Virus record (IMG/VR): IMGVR_UViG_3300032311_000203
Location: 1-32,103 of that record
DNA from: a virus
Length of the DNA: 32,103 bases
Strand: one strand, 5' to 3'
Shown here: in pieces, positions 6,782 to 15,115 of the stretch
How positions within the stretch are numbered: position 1 is the first letter of the stretch
Layout of the letters: every line of letters begins with the position of its first letter
Translations under genes and position numbers: made by a program
The notes under the pieces: generated by a model
What the model was told of the DNA's origin: nothing
Seen by the model: the letters and a program-made list of their open reading frames with translations, nothing else
Database searches by the model: none

Positions 6782-6915
6782 AATCTTCGTTTAATGTTTT
6801 CCCATAAACCTTTCCAAGTCTTTGGTATTGCATTTTGTCCCTTAGCTATGTTCATCTTTTTAGATACACCATAGTATGGGTTTATTTGCAACAAGTCAAT
6901 AATCAATTTAATCAT
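6763..6915 (-). CDS. Small basic protein overlapping the tape measure start
   Basis: A 50-residue frame begins at ATG 6915 and ends 19 bases inside the tape measure gene. It reads MIKLIIDLLQINPYYGVSKK and then MNIAKGQNAIPKTWKGLWEN, ending KRRLWPIRK. The Trp-rich, Lys/Arg-rich composition, the ATG and the exact fit in the 156-base gap between glycosyltransferase and tape measure genes argue that it is real. It holds the slot where siphoviruses usually place chaperone genes, but it has no visible similarity to them. The overlap suggests translational coupling to the tape measure. Confidence 0.55.
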   Translation of the reverse strand: MIKLIIDLLQINPYYGVSKKMNIAKGQNAIPKTWKGLWENIKRRLWPIRK

Positions 6916-6937
6916 ATCTTTAATAACAATTTAATTT

Positions 6938-7867
6938 CTATAAGTTAGTGAGTGGCGATTCTACTTCCACATTCAGTATCCATTTATAATATTCAGAAGA
7001 ACAATAATTTGGGTTTATTTGAAGGTTTTTATGGTAAGGTACATTATCTATCCACTTTCCTTTAAAAAACAAATCTAGCCGGTCAGGAGTAACTCCAGCG
7101 TTATGTAGAAATTGTTTTCCTTCTTTCGCCTTTATATCATCGGTTGCCCAACAAAAACTCATATCATGTGAGATACGAACTTCGTTACCAAACTTCCAAC
7201 TATTCCATAATAAACTCCACATTCCTGCAGTCCATTTCTGAATAGGATAATCAGATTCGTGTCTTTTAACATAGTATGGTTCTATTTCACAAAAGAATTT
7301 ATATAGTGCTATAGAATCACTTTCTACTTTATCCCAAAATTCCCAATTAGTATTTTTAATTAGGTGTTGAGCACCTCCACTATTAGCATTATTCAATTTT
7401 GGTATCGATGCATCTAACCCAACTATATTTAACATACCTCTATATACATCTTGGCCTTTGGACATAATGTAATCATAGTTAATATACGCATTGGTATTAC
7501 TAAAATACCATATATCATCATTTAGAAGATGATTAGAACTCCATTGTCTCAATAGAATTGTATCGGAATCATGAAACATCACAACTTCCTCCTCTAACTC
7601 TGGAAACTCTTTAAAATGTTGTTTTATCCCATTAAAATAAATGGAAGGAATATAGTTGGTATCTGGTCTAGTATCGGGATACAAATAGAACCCCACTTCA
7701 GAATACTTTTCAGCAATCTGTTTAATTTCATTTGGAATTTCAACATCATAAACAAATATGACGTGTATATCTTTTGGATTAATACCATTTTCAATAAAAT
7801 TTTTAATGTACACTTCTACTTGCCATGCATAGTAGAGTGTTGCAGGTTGGGATGAAATCCACTTCAT
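6938..7867 (-). CDS. Glycosyltransferase-like protein within the tail module
   Basis: This 309-residue protein has an alternating beta-alpha start (IHVIFVYDVEIPNEIKQIAE, VGFYLYP) and the acidic motif VMFHDSDTIL with D100-S-D102. That is the DxD metal and sugar-nucleotide site of GT-A glycosyltransferases. Later parts, RHESDYPIQKWTAGMWSLLW and FFKGKWIDNVPYHKN, recall proteins related to plant hydroxyproline arabinosyltransferases and serine galactosyltransferases that I have seen in phage genomes; that link is from memory. There is no signal peptide or membrane segment, so it should act in the infected cell's cytoplasm. It sits between a baseplate gene and the tape measure, close to the 50-residue gene. 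A virion substrate such as the Thr-rich adhesin is possible, but host-surface or DNA targets cannot be excluded. Confidence 0.65.
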   Translation of the reverse strand: MKWISSQPATLYYAWQVEVYIKNFIENGINPKDIHVIFVYDVEIPNEIKQIAEKYSEVGFYLYPDTRPDTNYIPSIYFNGIKQHFKEFPELEEEVVMFHDSDTILLRQWSSNHLLNDDIWYFSNTNAYINYDYIMSKGQDVYRGMLNIVGLDASIPKLNNANSGGAQHLIKNTNWEFWDKVESDSIALYKFFCEIEPYYVKRHESDYPIQKWTAGMWSLLWNSWKFGNEVRISHDMSFCWATDDIKAKEGKQFLHNAGVTPDRLDLFFKGKWIDNVPYHKNLQINPNYCSSEYYKWILNVEVESPLTNL

Positions 7868-7876
7868 AACTTTTAT

Positions 7877-8389
7877 TTATTTACTTAACGAATCAGTAAT
7901 AATTGGTCCTAATAACTGAATATTACATTGACCAGTTTTTAGTGAGTAATCATTAATTGCTCTTAAATGATAATAGTTTCCTCTAAAGTTTACTATATCA
8001 TTCAATTCCATATCGAAATAATCCTTTAATGGAATTATTGCACTAGCATTTATTAATCTTGTTCTAGGATTGTATAATAATTGAATATATTTTTCCCAAT
8101 ATTGAGTATACAAACTTGTAGTTGGTGTTTGACCATATACAGCAGTTTCATTTGTAAAAAGTAAAGATTCTGAATCAGTTGTTGGAAAACTACCTGATAC
8201 TACATTATAGTTATCAAAATAAGGAAATGCATCTTGTTGTCTTGCACCATTATTTTCATCTGCAATATAAAAACTCTCGCATCCTATCATTCCATTAAAA
8301 AATAAAATACGTGGTAATACTCTTGCAGGTTGAAATGTTGCACTGCTTATGTAAACTGGTATATAAATTGGTATTCTTTGTGTTGCCAT
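7877..8389 (-). CDS. Baseplate/tail-tip protein, C-terminal-module type
   Basis: This is a 170-residue protein. Its second half (LYTQYWEKYIQLLYNPRTRL, then PLKDYFDMELNDIVNFRGNY, then HLRAINDYSLKTGQCNIQLL) matches the C-terminal end I know from large Bacteroidota phage tail-tip or hub proteins, where such a segment closes the polypeptide. Here it is a separate gene with its own ATG, 11 bases after the stop of the 672-residue protein. The two are probably halves of one functional tail-tip protein. No catalytic motif is visible. The ten-base gap to the glycosyltransferase gene implies cotranscription. Confidence 0.65.
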   Translation of the reverse strand: MATQRIPIYIPVYISSATFQPARVLPRILFFNGMIGCESFYIADENNGARQQDAFPYFDNYNVVSGSFPTTDSESLLFTNETAVYGQTPTTSLYTQYWEKYIQLLYNPRTRLINASAIIPLKDYFDMELNDIVNFRGNYYHLRAINDYSLKTGQCNIQLLGPIITDSLSK

Positions 8390-8400
8390 AATTATTTTTT

Positions 8401-10419
8401 TTAACAGTAATAACCCGTTCCGTATCCTATTTCACCGGTTGAAGGATTTAAAGTATAAATTTCATATGATGATGGGTCTACCACAAATTGTAATCCTCTA
8501 ATTGGACTTTGACCATATGCATCAGCATATGCTATAAGACCTGATTGTAATCTACCAGTATCAGTATATGTTATTATATAAGCAGAAGAATTACAAGTAT
8601 CTGGTGCATAATATGAATAACCATAATGAAGTGTACCAACTAAGTATTCAGTTGGTTGTGGATTTATTCCACCAACACTACCAGATAAACCTGTTCCTGC
8701 TAATCTAATCAGAGGGTCTGATGCAAATGTTGTTTTTACTTCAAACTTACCTTGTGAGAAATAATTAGCAGTATCAATATAATATTGTTTACCAAATTCT
8801 CTATTTGCTTCTTTAGAAAATTGTTGTGAAATGTAATCCTGGTCTAATGTATCTCCAAAAGTAAGTTCATTTACAGCAAGATTATTTGCTGGAATAACTT
8901 CTATTGTATTATCTAAATTAATATATTTGTTAAAATCTTTTCTTTCACCCTGTTTATACCAAGTGTTAAACGTTTCTATTAAAAATTCATTAGGTTTTAT
9001 TTTAGATGGATAAATTATTAAATTAAATTTCTTTTGTAATCCTAATATAAAATCAATTTGTTTAATTCCAGTTGTACCAAATGGCATATTGGAAGGTATA
9101 TCTAATACTTCACCATCAGCTGCTTGATTTACTTTCTTAATTTCTATATAAGATTTTGATGTAGCACCAGGGTCTAATGTAAATAAAAAGTTGTTATATG
9201 GTGCGTTAAATTGGTCTCTCCAATTTAATGCAAAATAATAAGTTCCCGGTCCTAATAGAGAAGTTCTAAATTCTTGTTGAACTTGAGTAGTTTGATTTTG
9301 TCCAGTATTACCAGCAGCAAAATCTTGATATGTTCTATCAAAAAAGTAATTACTAATGTTAGGTAATGTAGTAAGGGATACTGTTGATAATGAGCCTGTA
9401 TCTCTAACAATAAGTTCACATGTTGCTCCACCTAATGAGCCAGACATATTGATATTTAAATTAATTATGCCTGATAAGGATGAACTATGGTCTAATGTAA
9501 TTTTATAAGACGAATTACTGCCAACAACACCTGATGGGTCTTTTTCAACATTATACCAGGGTAAATTAGTAATTGTTTCTTGAGGTACAATTAAATCAGT
9601 ACCACTTCCTGAAAGAGGTGATAATTTTACCACACCTAATGTTTCTAAATCCACATTTGGGTATTCTGGATATCTTAGGGAATTATTACAAACCAAATAG
9701 ATATCATTAATAAAATCTTGATTTAAGAATGAAGATGTATAAGTAAATCCTGCTTCGTTAAATATTGCATCTATTACGGGTTTTATTCTAATAGCAGGTT
9801 TAAAATCTTGTACATTTAATGCACCTTCATTTGAATCTATACCTGTGTAGACATCAGATGGTGTATATTGCCATCCTTGTCCGTAATCTGCAAGTGGGTA
9901 AACAATATCACCATTAAACAATGCACTACTTGTACTCCAACTTTTTACTATATTATCATACGATGAAGTATGATTGTATACTGAAAGAGAAGTTAAATCA
10001 GTAAGAAAATATCTACTAATATCTCTACCAAATGATGAAAGTGCACCATAAATAGTTACATTGTATGATTCAATAAACTTATTTGCTTTAACATTTACTG
10101 AATTTAATTGTAAATAACCTTGTGAAAGGTATACCGAATCAAAATCAAAATATGCTGCAACCTTTTGGTTAGTTGCAAATAGATACGGATTATCAATTGA
10201 TATATCATAAACGTGTTCAAAGAAAGCATTGTTTACTTTTGAACCAGGAAGAGTTATATCTTTTGTAAAATCTGATGGAAGAACACCTATATCAAAAAGA
10301 CCTGTGATGTTATTGGATATGGTTATATCTTCATCATCAAAGATGTCTAATTGTTGATATCCATCACTTCCACTTGCCATTAATCGGAAAGTAAAACCTT
10401 GTGTTGAAATTATACTCAT
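8401..10419 (-). CDS. Large tail-tip / baseplate structural protein
   Basis: This is a 672-residue protein with a start typical of Bacteroidota phage tail-tip proteins: FDDEDITISNNITGLFDIGV and then PSDFTKDITLPGSKVNNAFF. The first 170 residues resemble a tail-hub insertion fold. The middle is Ser/Gly/Tyr-rich beta structure, and a later region (about 440-520) carries FGTTGIKQIDFILGLQKKFN. Its ATG overlaps the previous gene's stop by one base (TAATG), a sign of coupling. The gene following it encodes what looks like its missing C-terminal part. It probably forms the central hub or distal tail ring together with protein 10419-11579. The assignment rests on motif memory and position. Confidence 0.7.
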   Translation of the reverse strand: MSIISTQGFTFRLMASGSDGYQQLDIFDDEDITISNNITGLFDIGVLPSDFTKDITLPGSKVNNAFFEHVYDISIDNPYLFATNQKVAAYFDFDSVYLSQGYLQLNSVNVKANKFIESYNVTIYGALSSFGRDISRYFLTDLTSLSVYNHTSSYDNIVKSWSTSSALFNGDIVYPLADYGQGWQYTPSDVYTGIDSNEGALNVQDFKPAIRIKPVIDAIFNEAGFTYTSSFLNQDFINDIYLVCNNSLRYPEYPNVDLETLGVVKLSPLSGSGTDLIVPQETITNLPWYNVEKDPSGVVGSNSSYKITLDHSSSLSGIINLNINMSGSLGGATCELIVRDTGSLSTVSLTTLPNISNYFFDRTYQDFAAGNTGQNQTTQVQQEFRTSLLGPGTYYFALNWRDQFNAPYNNFLFTLDPGATSKSYIEIKKVNQAADGEVLDIPSNMPFGTTGIKQIDFILGLQKKFNLIIYPSKIKPNEFLIETFNTWYKQGERKDFNKYINLDNTIEVIPANNLAVNELTFGDTLDQDYISQQFSKEANREFGKQYYIDTANYFSQGKFEVKTTFASDPLIRLAGTGLSGSVGGINPQPTEYLVGTLHYGYSYYAPDTCNSSAYIITYTDTGRLQSGLIAYADAYGQSPIRGLQFVVDPSSYEIYTLNPSTGEIGYGTGYYC

Positions 10420-11579
10420 TACATGATTAGTTTGTAAGGTTGACCTAAGTTAAATTCAAATTGATATTGGATTAATTTATCCACAACACCAGTTTTGAAT
10501 ACTATATTTTGTGTAGTAACTGTAATTGGCATTACTGAATCAGTTGATTCATTTTGTACCCAATATATTTCATCACTTACTAATAATTGTTTTAGGATTT
10601 CGTTATATGTTTCTGGTAACCAGTTTGTGTTTACTGAAATACCTTGTTTAGAATCTACGATATACGCAAGATTTGCTGAATCATAGTTTTGATATGAAAG
10701 GGTTGAACCTTCCCAACTACCTAATTGTGGTTGGTAAGTTTTTCTTTCAGTTGAGAATGATTGACGATTAACCATATTAAAGTTCATGTAATCAAACTGA
10801 CCATATCTGTTTTTCCACTTAATTCTAATGTTAGGATACTTGTCAGTACATACTACGTTAAACGTAATAGGAGTTCCAAGAGGAGATGCACCATTGTATG
10901 CCTGAACTTTATACGATTCAATCAATCCACTCAAAGGAAACCCGCTCTGTGCAGGTCCTATGGGGAATCTAACGATTTGTCCAGTAGTAGATGTTGTTGC
11001 ACTAACTGCATAATCTGCAGTTCCTAATGCTGAAGTATAAACTATCTTTGTTGGAGTAGTAGTTCCTGCATCACCAACGTACACACCCATCTGACCATAA
11101 TTTGTTGTGAATGCCGATTGTGTTACCGGTCCATCACTCATTATTGGCCAATGTGGAGTTTTATTATAAACTGCTTGTCCGATTGGTTCTTGAAATATTC
11201 CATAACCATCTAATGCTTTATAAGTTGAACTACGAAGGTGAGAGCCTGTTACATATGAAGTACCATTATAGTATTGCCAATAGAAATCTACTGCAAAATA
11301 TTCAACTGATGATGAGTTTGCTTGTGCATAACTCGTAAGAGTAGAATTGATAATTCTATTCAAATCAAAAATACCAACATTTTGTGAGTTAGGATATTTT
11401 GAAATTGTGTATTGTGCTAGTGAAGCCGAATTAGTTAGTGACCCTGTCCAATAATATAATTCACCTACATATTGAAATGAAGATGATGTATATACAGGTG
11501 TATTCTCCGATAGAGTAAATATAATCGGAGATTGTGCAAGGGATACTAATGCCGGTGTTTGTGTTATTGATAATGACAT
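10419..11579 (-). CDS. Tail structural protein, probable distal tail or baseplate component
   Basis: This 386-residue protein begins SLSITQTPALVSLAQSPIIF and has repeated beta-strand patterns with many Ser, Thr and Tyr. The central part (PNIRIKWKNRYGQFDYMNFN followed by MVNRQSFSTERKTYQPQLGS) and the C-terminal part (YQFEFNLGQPYKLI) fit a family conserved beside the large tail-tip gene in Bacteroidota siphoviruses. It has no enzymatic motif. The downstream gene starts on its last stop base, so the two proteins are probably made in fixed ratio. The 57-base gap before it is one of the larger ones in this module and may hold a weak promoter (11591-11623). Confidence 0.65.
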   Translation of the reverse strand: MSLSITQTPALVSLAQSPIIFTLSENTPVYTSSSFQYVGELYYWTGSLTNSASLAQYTISKYPNSQNVGIFDLNRIINSTLTSYAQANSSSVEYFAVDFYWQYYNGTSYVTGSHLRSSTYKALDGYGIFQEPIGQAVYNKTPHWPIMSDGPVTQSAFTTNYGQMGVYVGDAGTTTPTKIVYTSALGTADYAVSATTSTTGQIVRFPIGPAQSGFPLSGLIESYKVQAYNGASPLGTPITFNVVCTDKYPNIRIKWKNRYGQFDYMNFNMVNRQSFSTERKTYQPQLGSWEGSTLSYQNYDSANLAYIVDSKQGISVNTNWLPETYNEILKQLLVSDEIYWVQNESTDSVMPITVTTQNIVFKTGVVDKLIQYQFEFNLGQPYKLIM

Positions 11580-11590
11580 ATGTTTTTATT

Positions 11591-11623
11591 CTAGTATAAT
11601 TATAATAACCATAAAATTTCAAA
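11591..11623 (-). promoter_or_regulatory. Possible internal promoter before the tail-tip genes
   Basis: On the minus strand TTTG (11623-11620), 21 bp, then TATACTAG (11598-11591). The -7 box differs at one base from the TATATTAG of promoter P3, but the spacing is one longer and the GGAAAT extension is replaced by AAATTT. It lies in a 57-base gap in an otherwise tightly packed module, 12 bases before the ATG at 11579. A weak call. Confidence 0.3.
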
Positions 11624-11636
11624 AAATGGTGGAAGC

Positions 11637-12053
11637 CTATAACTTCTTCACTTCTGATTTGAAATAACCCACTATATCATTTGTCATATCTGAAATGACT
11701 TTATCAATCATTCGTTTAACTTCTGCATCTTCTAATGCTTTATTAGCGAAGTTAATACTACCAGGAATATTCTTTGTTTTACCATTACGAACTGAATCAG
11801 ATACGTTAGGGTCATTCCAATACTTACCATATTCTGCTCCAGGAGGTGAAACATCTAAAGTAAATGAAAGAGATATACTCTTCTTACCACTCACTTGTTG
11901 TTTCACCATCCCAGATGGCCTGTTGTATGTATTTAATTTATTTTTTAGATTACCAGTTCTCTTTGGTGCAAGTGCTACTGCCTTATCTTTGATAAGGTTA
12001 GCTACTTGTGCAAGTGTAGGAGTTTTCTTAACTGCTTTATCTAACTCTGCCAT
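11637..12053 (-). CDS. HK97 gp10-like tail completion / neck protein
   Basis: This is a 138-residue protein with the hallmark of gp10-type proteins in its first third: a helix, then KDKAVALAPKRTGNLKNKL (residues about 23-41). The APxxTGxLxxxI/L element is common to this family. A beta segment follows (KKSISLSFTLDVSPPGAEYG, where GAEYGKYW resembles the family's YAxxxEFG), then C-terminal helices. gp10-like proteins complete the head-tail interface or tail end. It starts one base after the fibre gene stops and sits between the connector genes and the tail-tip module, the expected place. Confidence 0.75.
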   Translation of the reverse strand: MAELDKAVKKTPTLAQVANLIKDKAVALAPKRTGNLKNKLNTYNRPSGMVKQQVSGKKSISLSFTLDVSPPGAEYGKYWNDPNVSDSVRNGKTKNIPGSINFANKALEDAEVKRMIDKVISDMTNDIVGYFKSEVKKL

Positions 12054-12054
12054 A

Positions 12055-13704
12055 TTATTTTACCTGTGTGACCGTTAGGATTACTGATGGTACTGCTGGT
12101 ATATTACCACTTGCAGGGAATGTAATCATTTTAATATTAGTATCAGATGTTTGCCAACACAATTCCCAATAATCACTGCTAGTTGATTCAACTACATAAT
12201 TCCATGCTGCCAATGCTTTTGCTTGATTAGCTCCACCACTAACTGTTAATACTCCTGCTGATGAATTGTAATTAACTCCATTCTTCTTTAACCAAACATA
12301 TACTGTATCATTTCCACTACCAGTCACTCTATCAAATTGTGAAGAGAATTGTATATTGTATGTTCCACTATTCGCTAGGGTAATTCTACTATTAGATGCA
12401 ATTGATACACCTTTTGATATATCAGTTACTTCAAATTGCATAGATTGTGAAACGTTTGCAGAACCTGATTGTGTGATATTACTTTGAAATGCACCAACAT
12501 TAAATTGTTTGTTTCCACCAACATATAAACTACCAGAGATATTCGCATTACTTCCTGAAATTATATCGAATTGTGCAGTATATCCATTACCTAAATCAGT
12601 GAATATATTTCTAGCATCAGTTCTACTTCGTAATGAAACGTTACCATTAAAGTTAGTTTGTTGAGAATTAACTTCTATCCAACCCGATGAACTTACAAAT
12701 TCAATGTATCTATCTTGTGCTGAAGATGAGATAATTAAGTTACCATTATTATTCTCTCTTGTACCGATGAACCAACTTGCACCAACACCTGTTTGATTGA
12801 TTTGAATACCAGTTTGTGCACTTTGACGAGATATATTTAATGCGTTTCTACCTCCCTCATCATCAGTACCTCTACCAATTTGAATACCATTAGATGCAGA
12901 AACATAATTGTTAAATGCAACACCTCCATCAAATGAGTTTGCCCATATACCACCACCTACGTTAATACCCCATACTTGTTGTCCAGGATTTTGACCACTA
13001 CCAGTTACAATGAATGCAAAGTTGTTTTCATTATCAGTTGGTCCTAAACGAAGATATTGTGAAGGACCTGTTGATGAACGTTCTATTTGAAGATGTCTAC
13101 CTCCATTAATATATTGTTCACCTACGAATACGTTTGAACCAGTTGTTGCAAAACTACCTGTATTGATAGTTCCACCACCACCCCAACTACCTGATTGAGT
13201 AGAGATATTTATCCATTTCTGATTATCGATAGATTGTGATGTACTTAAATTAGTTAATTGAGTATTAACACTACCAGTATATGTTGCAAGTGTACTATTC
13301 TTTGTTTCTTGTGATGCAGTAAATTGATTTAACGAAGTTAAATTGATACTACCACTTAGTGCATATCTACTATCGTAAGATGATGTTAATTGAGATGAGC
13401 CAGATACGATACCTGATGGTGTACCACTAACTGGCCAAGTTGCACTACCACCTCCAGCAAATGATGATGTTGGAACTAAAACAGTCTTATTTACTGAATT
13501 ACCTACCCATACATATCCTTGTTGAAGAGATGCAGTTAAACTACCACTTAATGATAAATCTCCTGCAGAGTTTACTGCAATACCAACTGAATTACCAAAT
13601 CCATCTTGTATTCCTACTAATGAAGAAGATATAATACTATCATTCCCTAAATGTAATAGGGATTGAAATGATGCTGATATATAAAGATTATTTAAATTAC
13701 CCAT
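12055..13704 (-). CDS. Tail fibre-like protein with a C1q-like C-terminal domain
   Basis: This is a 549-residue Ser/Gly/Thr/Asn-rich fibre. The N-terminal 200 residues share modules with the 971-residue fibre: LQQGYVWVGNSVNKTVLVP here against LQAGYVWLGSTNGRAVAVP there, and FTASQETKNSTLATYTGS against FTASQNTKNSTLASYTGS. The middle is repetitive beta structure. The last about 125 residues (SNSRITLANSGTYNIQFSSQ, DTVYVWLKKNGVNY, YWELCWQTSDTNI) have the pattern of a C1q/TNF-like jelly roll, often a trimeric receptor-binding tip. The gene is wedged between the tail-completion genes 13721-14581 and 11637-12053, an unusual place for a fibre. It probably shares an attachment or chaperone partner with the larger fibre. 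Confidence 0.7.
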   Translation of the reverse strand: MGNLNNLYISASFQSLLHLGNDSIISSSLVGIQDGFGNSVGIAVNSAGDLSLSGSLTASLQQGYVWVGNSVNKTVLVPTSSFAGGGSATWPVSGTPSGIVSGSSQLTSSYDSRYALSGSINLTSLNQFTASQETKNSTLATYTGSVNTQLTNLSTSQSIDNQKWINISTQSGSWGGGGTINTGSFATTGSNVFVGEQYINGGRHLQIERSSTGPSQYLRLGPTDNENNFAFIVTGSGQNPGQQVWGINVGGGIWANSFDGGVAFNNYVSASNGIQIGRGTDDEGGRNALNISRQSAQTGIQINQTGVGASWFIGTRENNNGNLIISSSAQDRYIEFVSSSGWIEVNSQQTNFNGNVSLRSRTDARNIFTDLGNGYTAQFDIISGSNANISGSLYVGGNKQFNVGAFQSNITQSGSANVSQSMQFEVTDISKGVSIASNSRITLANSGTYNIQFSSQFDRVTGSGNDTVYVWLKKNGVNYNSSAGVLTVSGGANQAKALAAWNYVVESTSSDYWELCWQTSDTNIKMITFPASGNIPAVPSVILTVTQVK

Positions 13705-13720
13705 ATTCTATTTTTTTATT

Positions 13721-14581
13721 TTATGTTGTTGCCCATGTCCTAAAATCAGCGTATGGAGCTAATCCCCACGTTGCTGGTGTTGTTTTCCATACTTTTGGAT
13801 TTATCCACAATTCACATTCTTCACACGTTCCATAATTTGCTACAGGTAATGCTAAGACTGGAAGATTTGAATAATCAATCTCACTTTCAGGAACATCCAC
13901 CTGTTGTTCTATTCTATAACAAATTAAGTTTGGATAAGTAATTGATGCTCCCGGTGTTTTGACCGTACTCATTACTTGTCCTGGTACTACCTCACTTGCG
14001 AAGGTAGCGTAATATTCCATCCCACTTAAACACGCCGATATTCTATAATCATTAACTTGCTCCGGTGTTATCAAAAAAAAAAGACAACGGTCGCGGTCGT
14101 TGTGGGTAGTTAATGTGAACTCTGCTGTCCAACCAGCGAGACCATTATTGAACCTTTCTTCAAATTTGGTACAGGTTATGAGTTCGTTTATTTCAAACCC
14201 GTCCACCCCCCTCTGAACGTATGATGTTAAATCATTTAGAATTGCTAACGTATTAGCATGTATATCAACTGTATCATCCACTCCCTTAAAGGGTATTGTT
14301 TGTGCATTCGTTCTAACACCTGAATCATTGTTAAGATTTTTAATCTTATCAGCAATGGTTAATACAATCGAATAGTTCGTTGTATTCTCACTAAAATCAG
14401 CAGTTAAAATGTTTACGTTTCCAATTGGATATGCCGGATACTCTCTAGAATCAAAATCTACTATATCACCATGTGTAACCACCTCAATAGAGGGATGGTT
14501 ATTCATTATGGTTTTAAAGAAATTGATTGTGTTATAATACAAGGTATAGTTAACACCTGAATTATGTACTATTGCTGCCAT
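13721..14581 (-). CDS. Putative tail terminator / head-tail completion protein
   Basis: This is a 286-residue protein. The N-terminal part, YYNTINFFKTIMNNHPSIEV followed by VTHGDIVDFDSREYPAYPIG, then TTNYSIVLTIADKIKNL, matches a pattern I associate with tail-terminator-like or neck proteins in Bacteroidota phages: helix, GD turn, YP, then a beta strand. The C-terminal third has four Cys (CLSGMEYY..., ICYRI, CEECELWINPKVWKTTP). Its position after the connector and before the gp10-like gene fits. A ten-T run (on the minus strand, 14082-14073) codes CLFFLI; it stays in frame. The family assignment is from memory and moderate. Confidence 0.55.
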   Translation of the reverse strand: MAAIVHNSGVNYTLYYNTINFFKTIMNNHPSIEVVTHGDIVDFDSREYPAYPIGNVNILTADFSENTTNYSIVLTIADKIKNLNNDSGVRTNAQTIPFKGVDDTVDIHANTLAILNDLTSYVQRGVDGFEINELITCTKFEERFNNGLAGWTAEFTLTTHNDRDRCLFFLITPEQVNDYRISACLSGMEYYATFASEVVPGQVMSTVKTPGASITYPNLICYRIEQQVDVPESEIDYSNLPVLALPVANYGTCEECELWINPKVWKTTPATWGLAPYADFRTWATT

Positions 14582-14587
14582 AAGTTA

Positions 14588-15106
14588 TTAAAGTTGAATA
14601 CCTCCAAAATATTGATTCGATTGGTCAGGATAAATCTGAGTCTGATTGCCAACTGATTCAAGATATTGTGGTATATTGTTTGAATATGCGATTAAATAGT
14701 TTTGTAAACGTAGTGCGTAATAATCTGCGTTGTTTAATGCTTTACCTAAAAGGTAATCTATTTCACTTTTAGAAGGTGCTGAACCTTGTTCTGATGTTTG
14801 TTTAACACTACCATTAGATTTGAATTGGACACTGCTAAAAGGGATGTATTCAACACAAGCATACCATATTAGGGTATTCTTAATGTAATCATCTAAGAGG
14901 TCTTGATAATACGAACTTAAACTACCGACAGTGTTATCTAAAATTCTATCTTGAAGATAAAAGAATAGGACAGTTCCCAATAGATTCTTTAAGTATTTAT
15001 CTTGTGCTGTTCTTACGAATGGTAATAGAGCATCTGCATCAAGAGCACCTTGTAGGGGTGAGTTCTTAATGATATCGTTTCTTGTTATAAATAATGCGTA
15101 TGCCAT
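14588..15106 (-). CDS. Head-tail connector (adaptor) protein
   Basis: This is a 172-residue, mostly helical protein immediately downstream of the portal gene. It reads MAYALFITRNDIIKNSPLQG, then LPFVRTAQDKYLKNLLGTVL, then YYQDLLDDYIKNTLIWYACV. I recognise this as a family of small Bacteroidota phage proteins (DUF6712-like, from memory) in the connector slot, comparable in role to gp6-type adaptors that dock under the portal. The C-terminus is flexible and Gln/Tyr-rich. The nine-base gap to portal and six-base gap to the next gene put it firmly in the connector operon. Confidence 0.7.
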   Translation of the reverse strand: MAYALFITRNDIIKNSPLQGALDADALLPFVRTAQDKYLKNLLGTVLFFYLQDRILDNTVGSLSSYYQDLLDDYIKNTLIWYACVEYIPFSSVQFKSNGSVKQTSEQGSAPSKSEIDYLLGKALNNADYYALRLQNYLIAYSNNIPQYLESVGNQTQIYPDQSNQYFGGIQL

Positions 15107-15115
15107 AGTCTTTGT

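Noticed and set aside
11111-11338. Plus-strand frame opposite the tail gene
   Set aside because: It is a shadow of a well-supported minus-strand gene with no independent signal.
14073-14082. A ten-T run in the tail-completion gene as a second frameshift site
   Set aside because: The normal frame reads through cleanly, -1 reaches a stop after seven codons and +1 stops at once, so there is no extended product.
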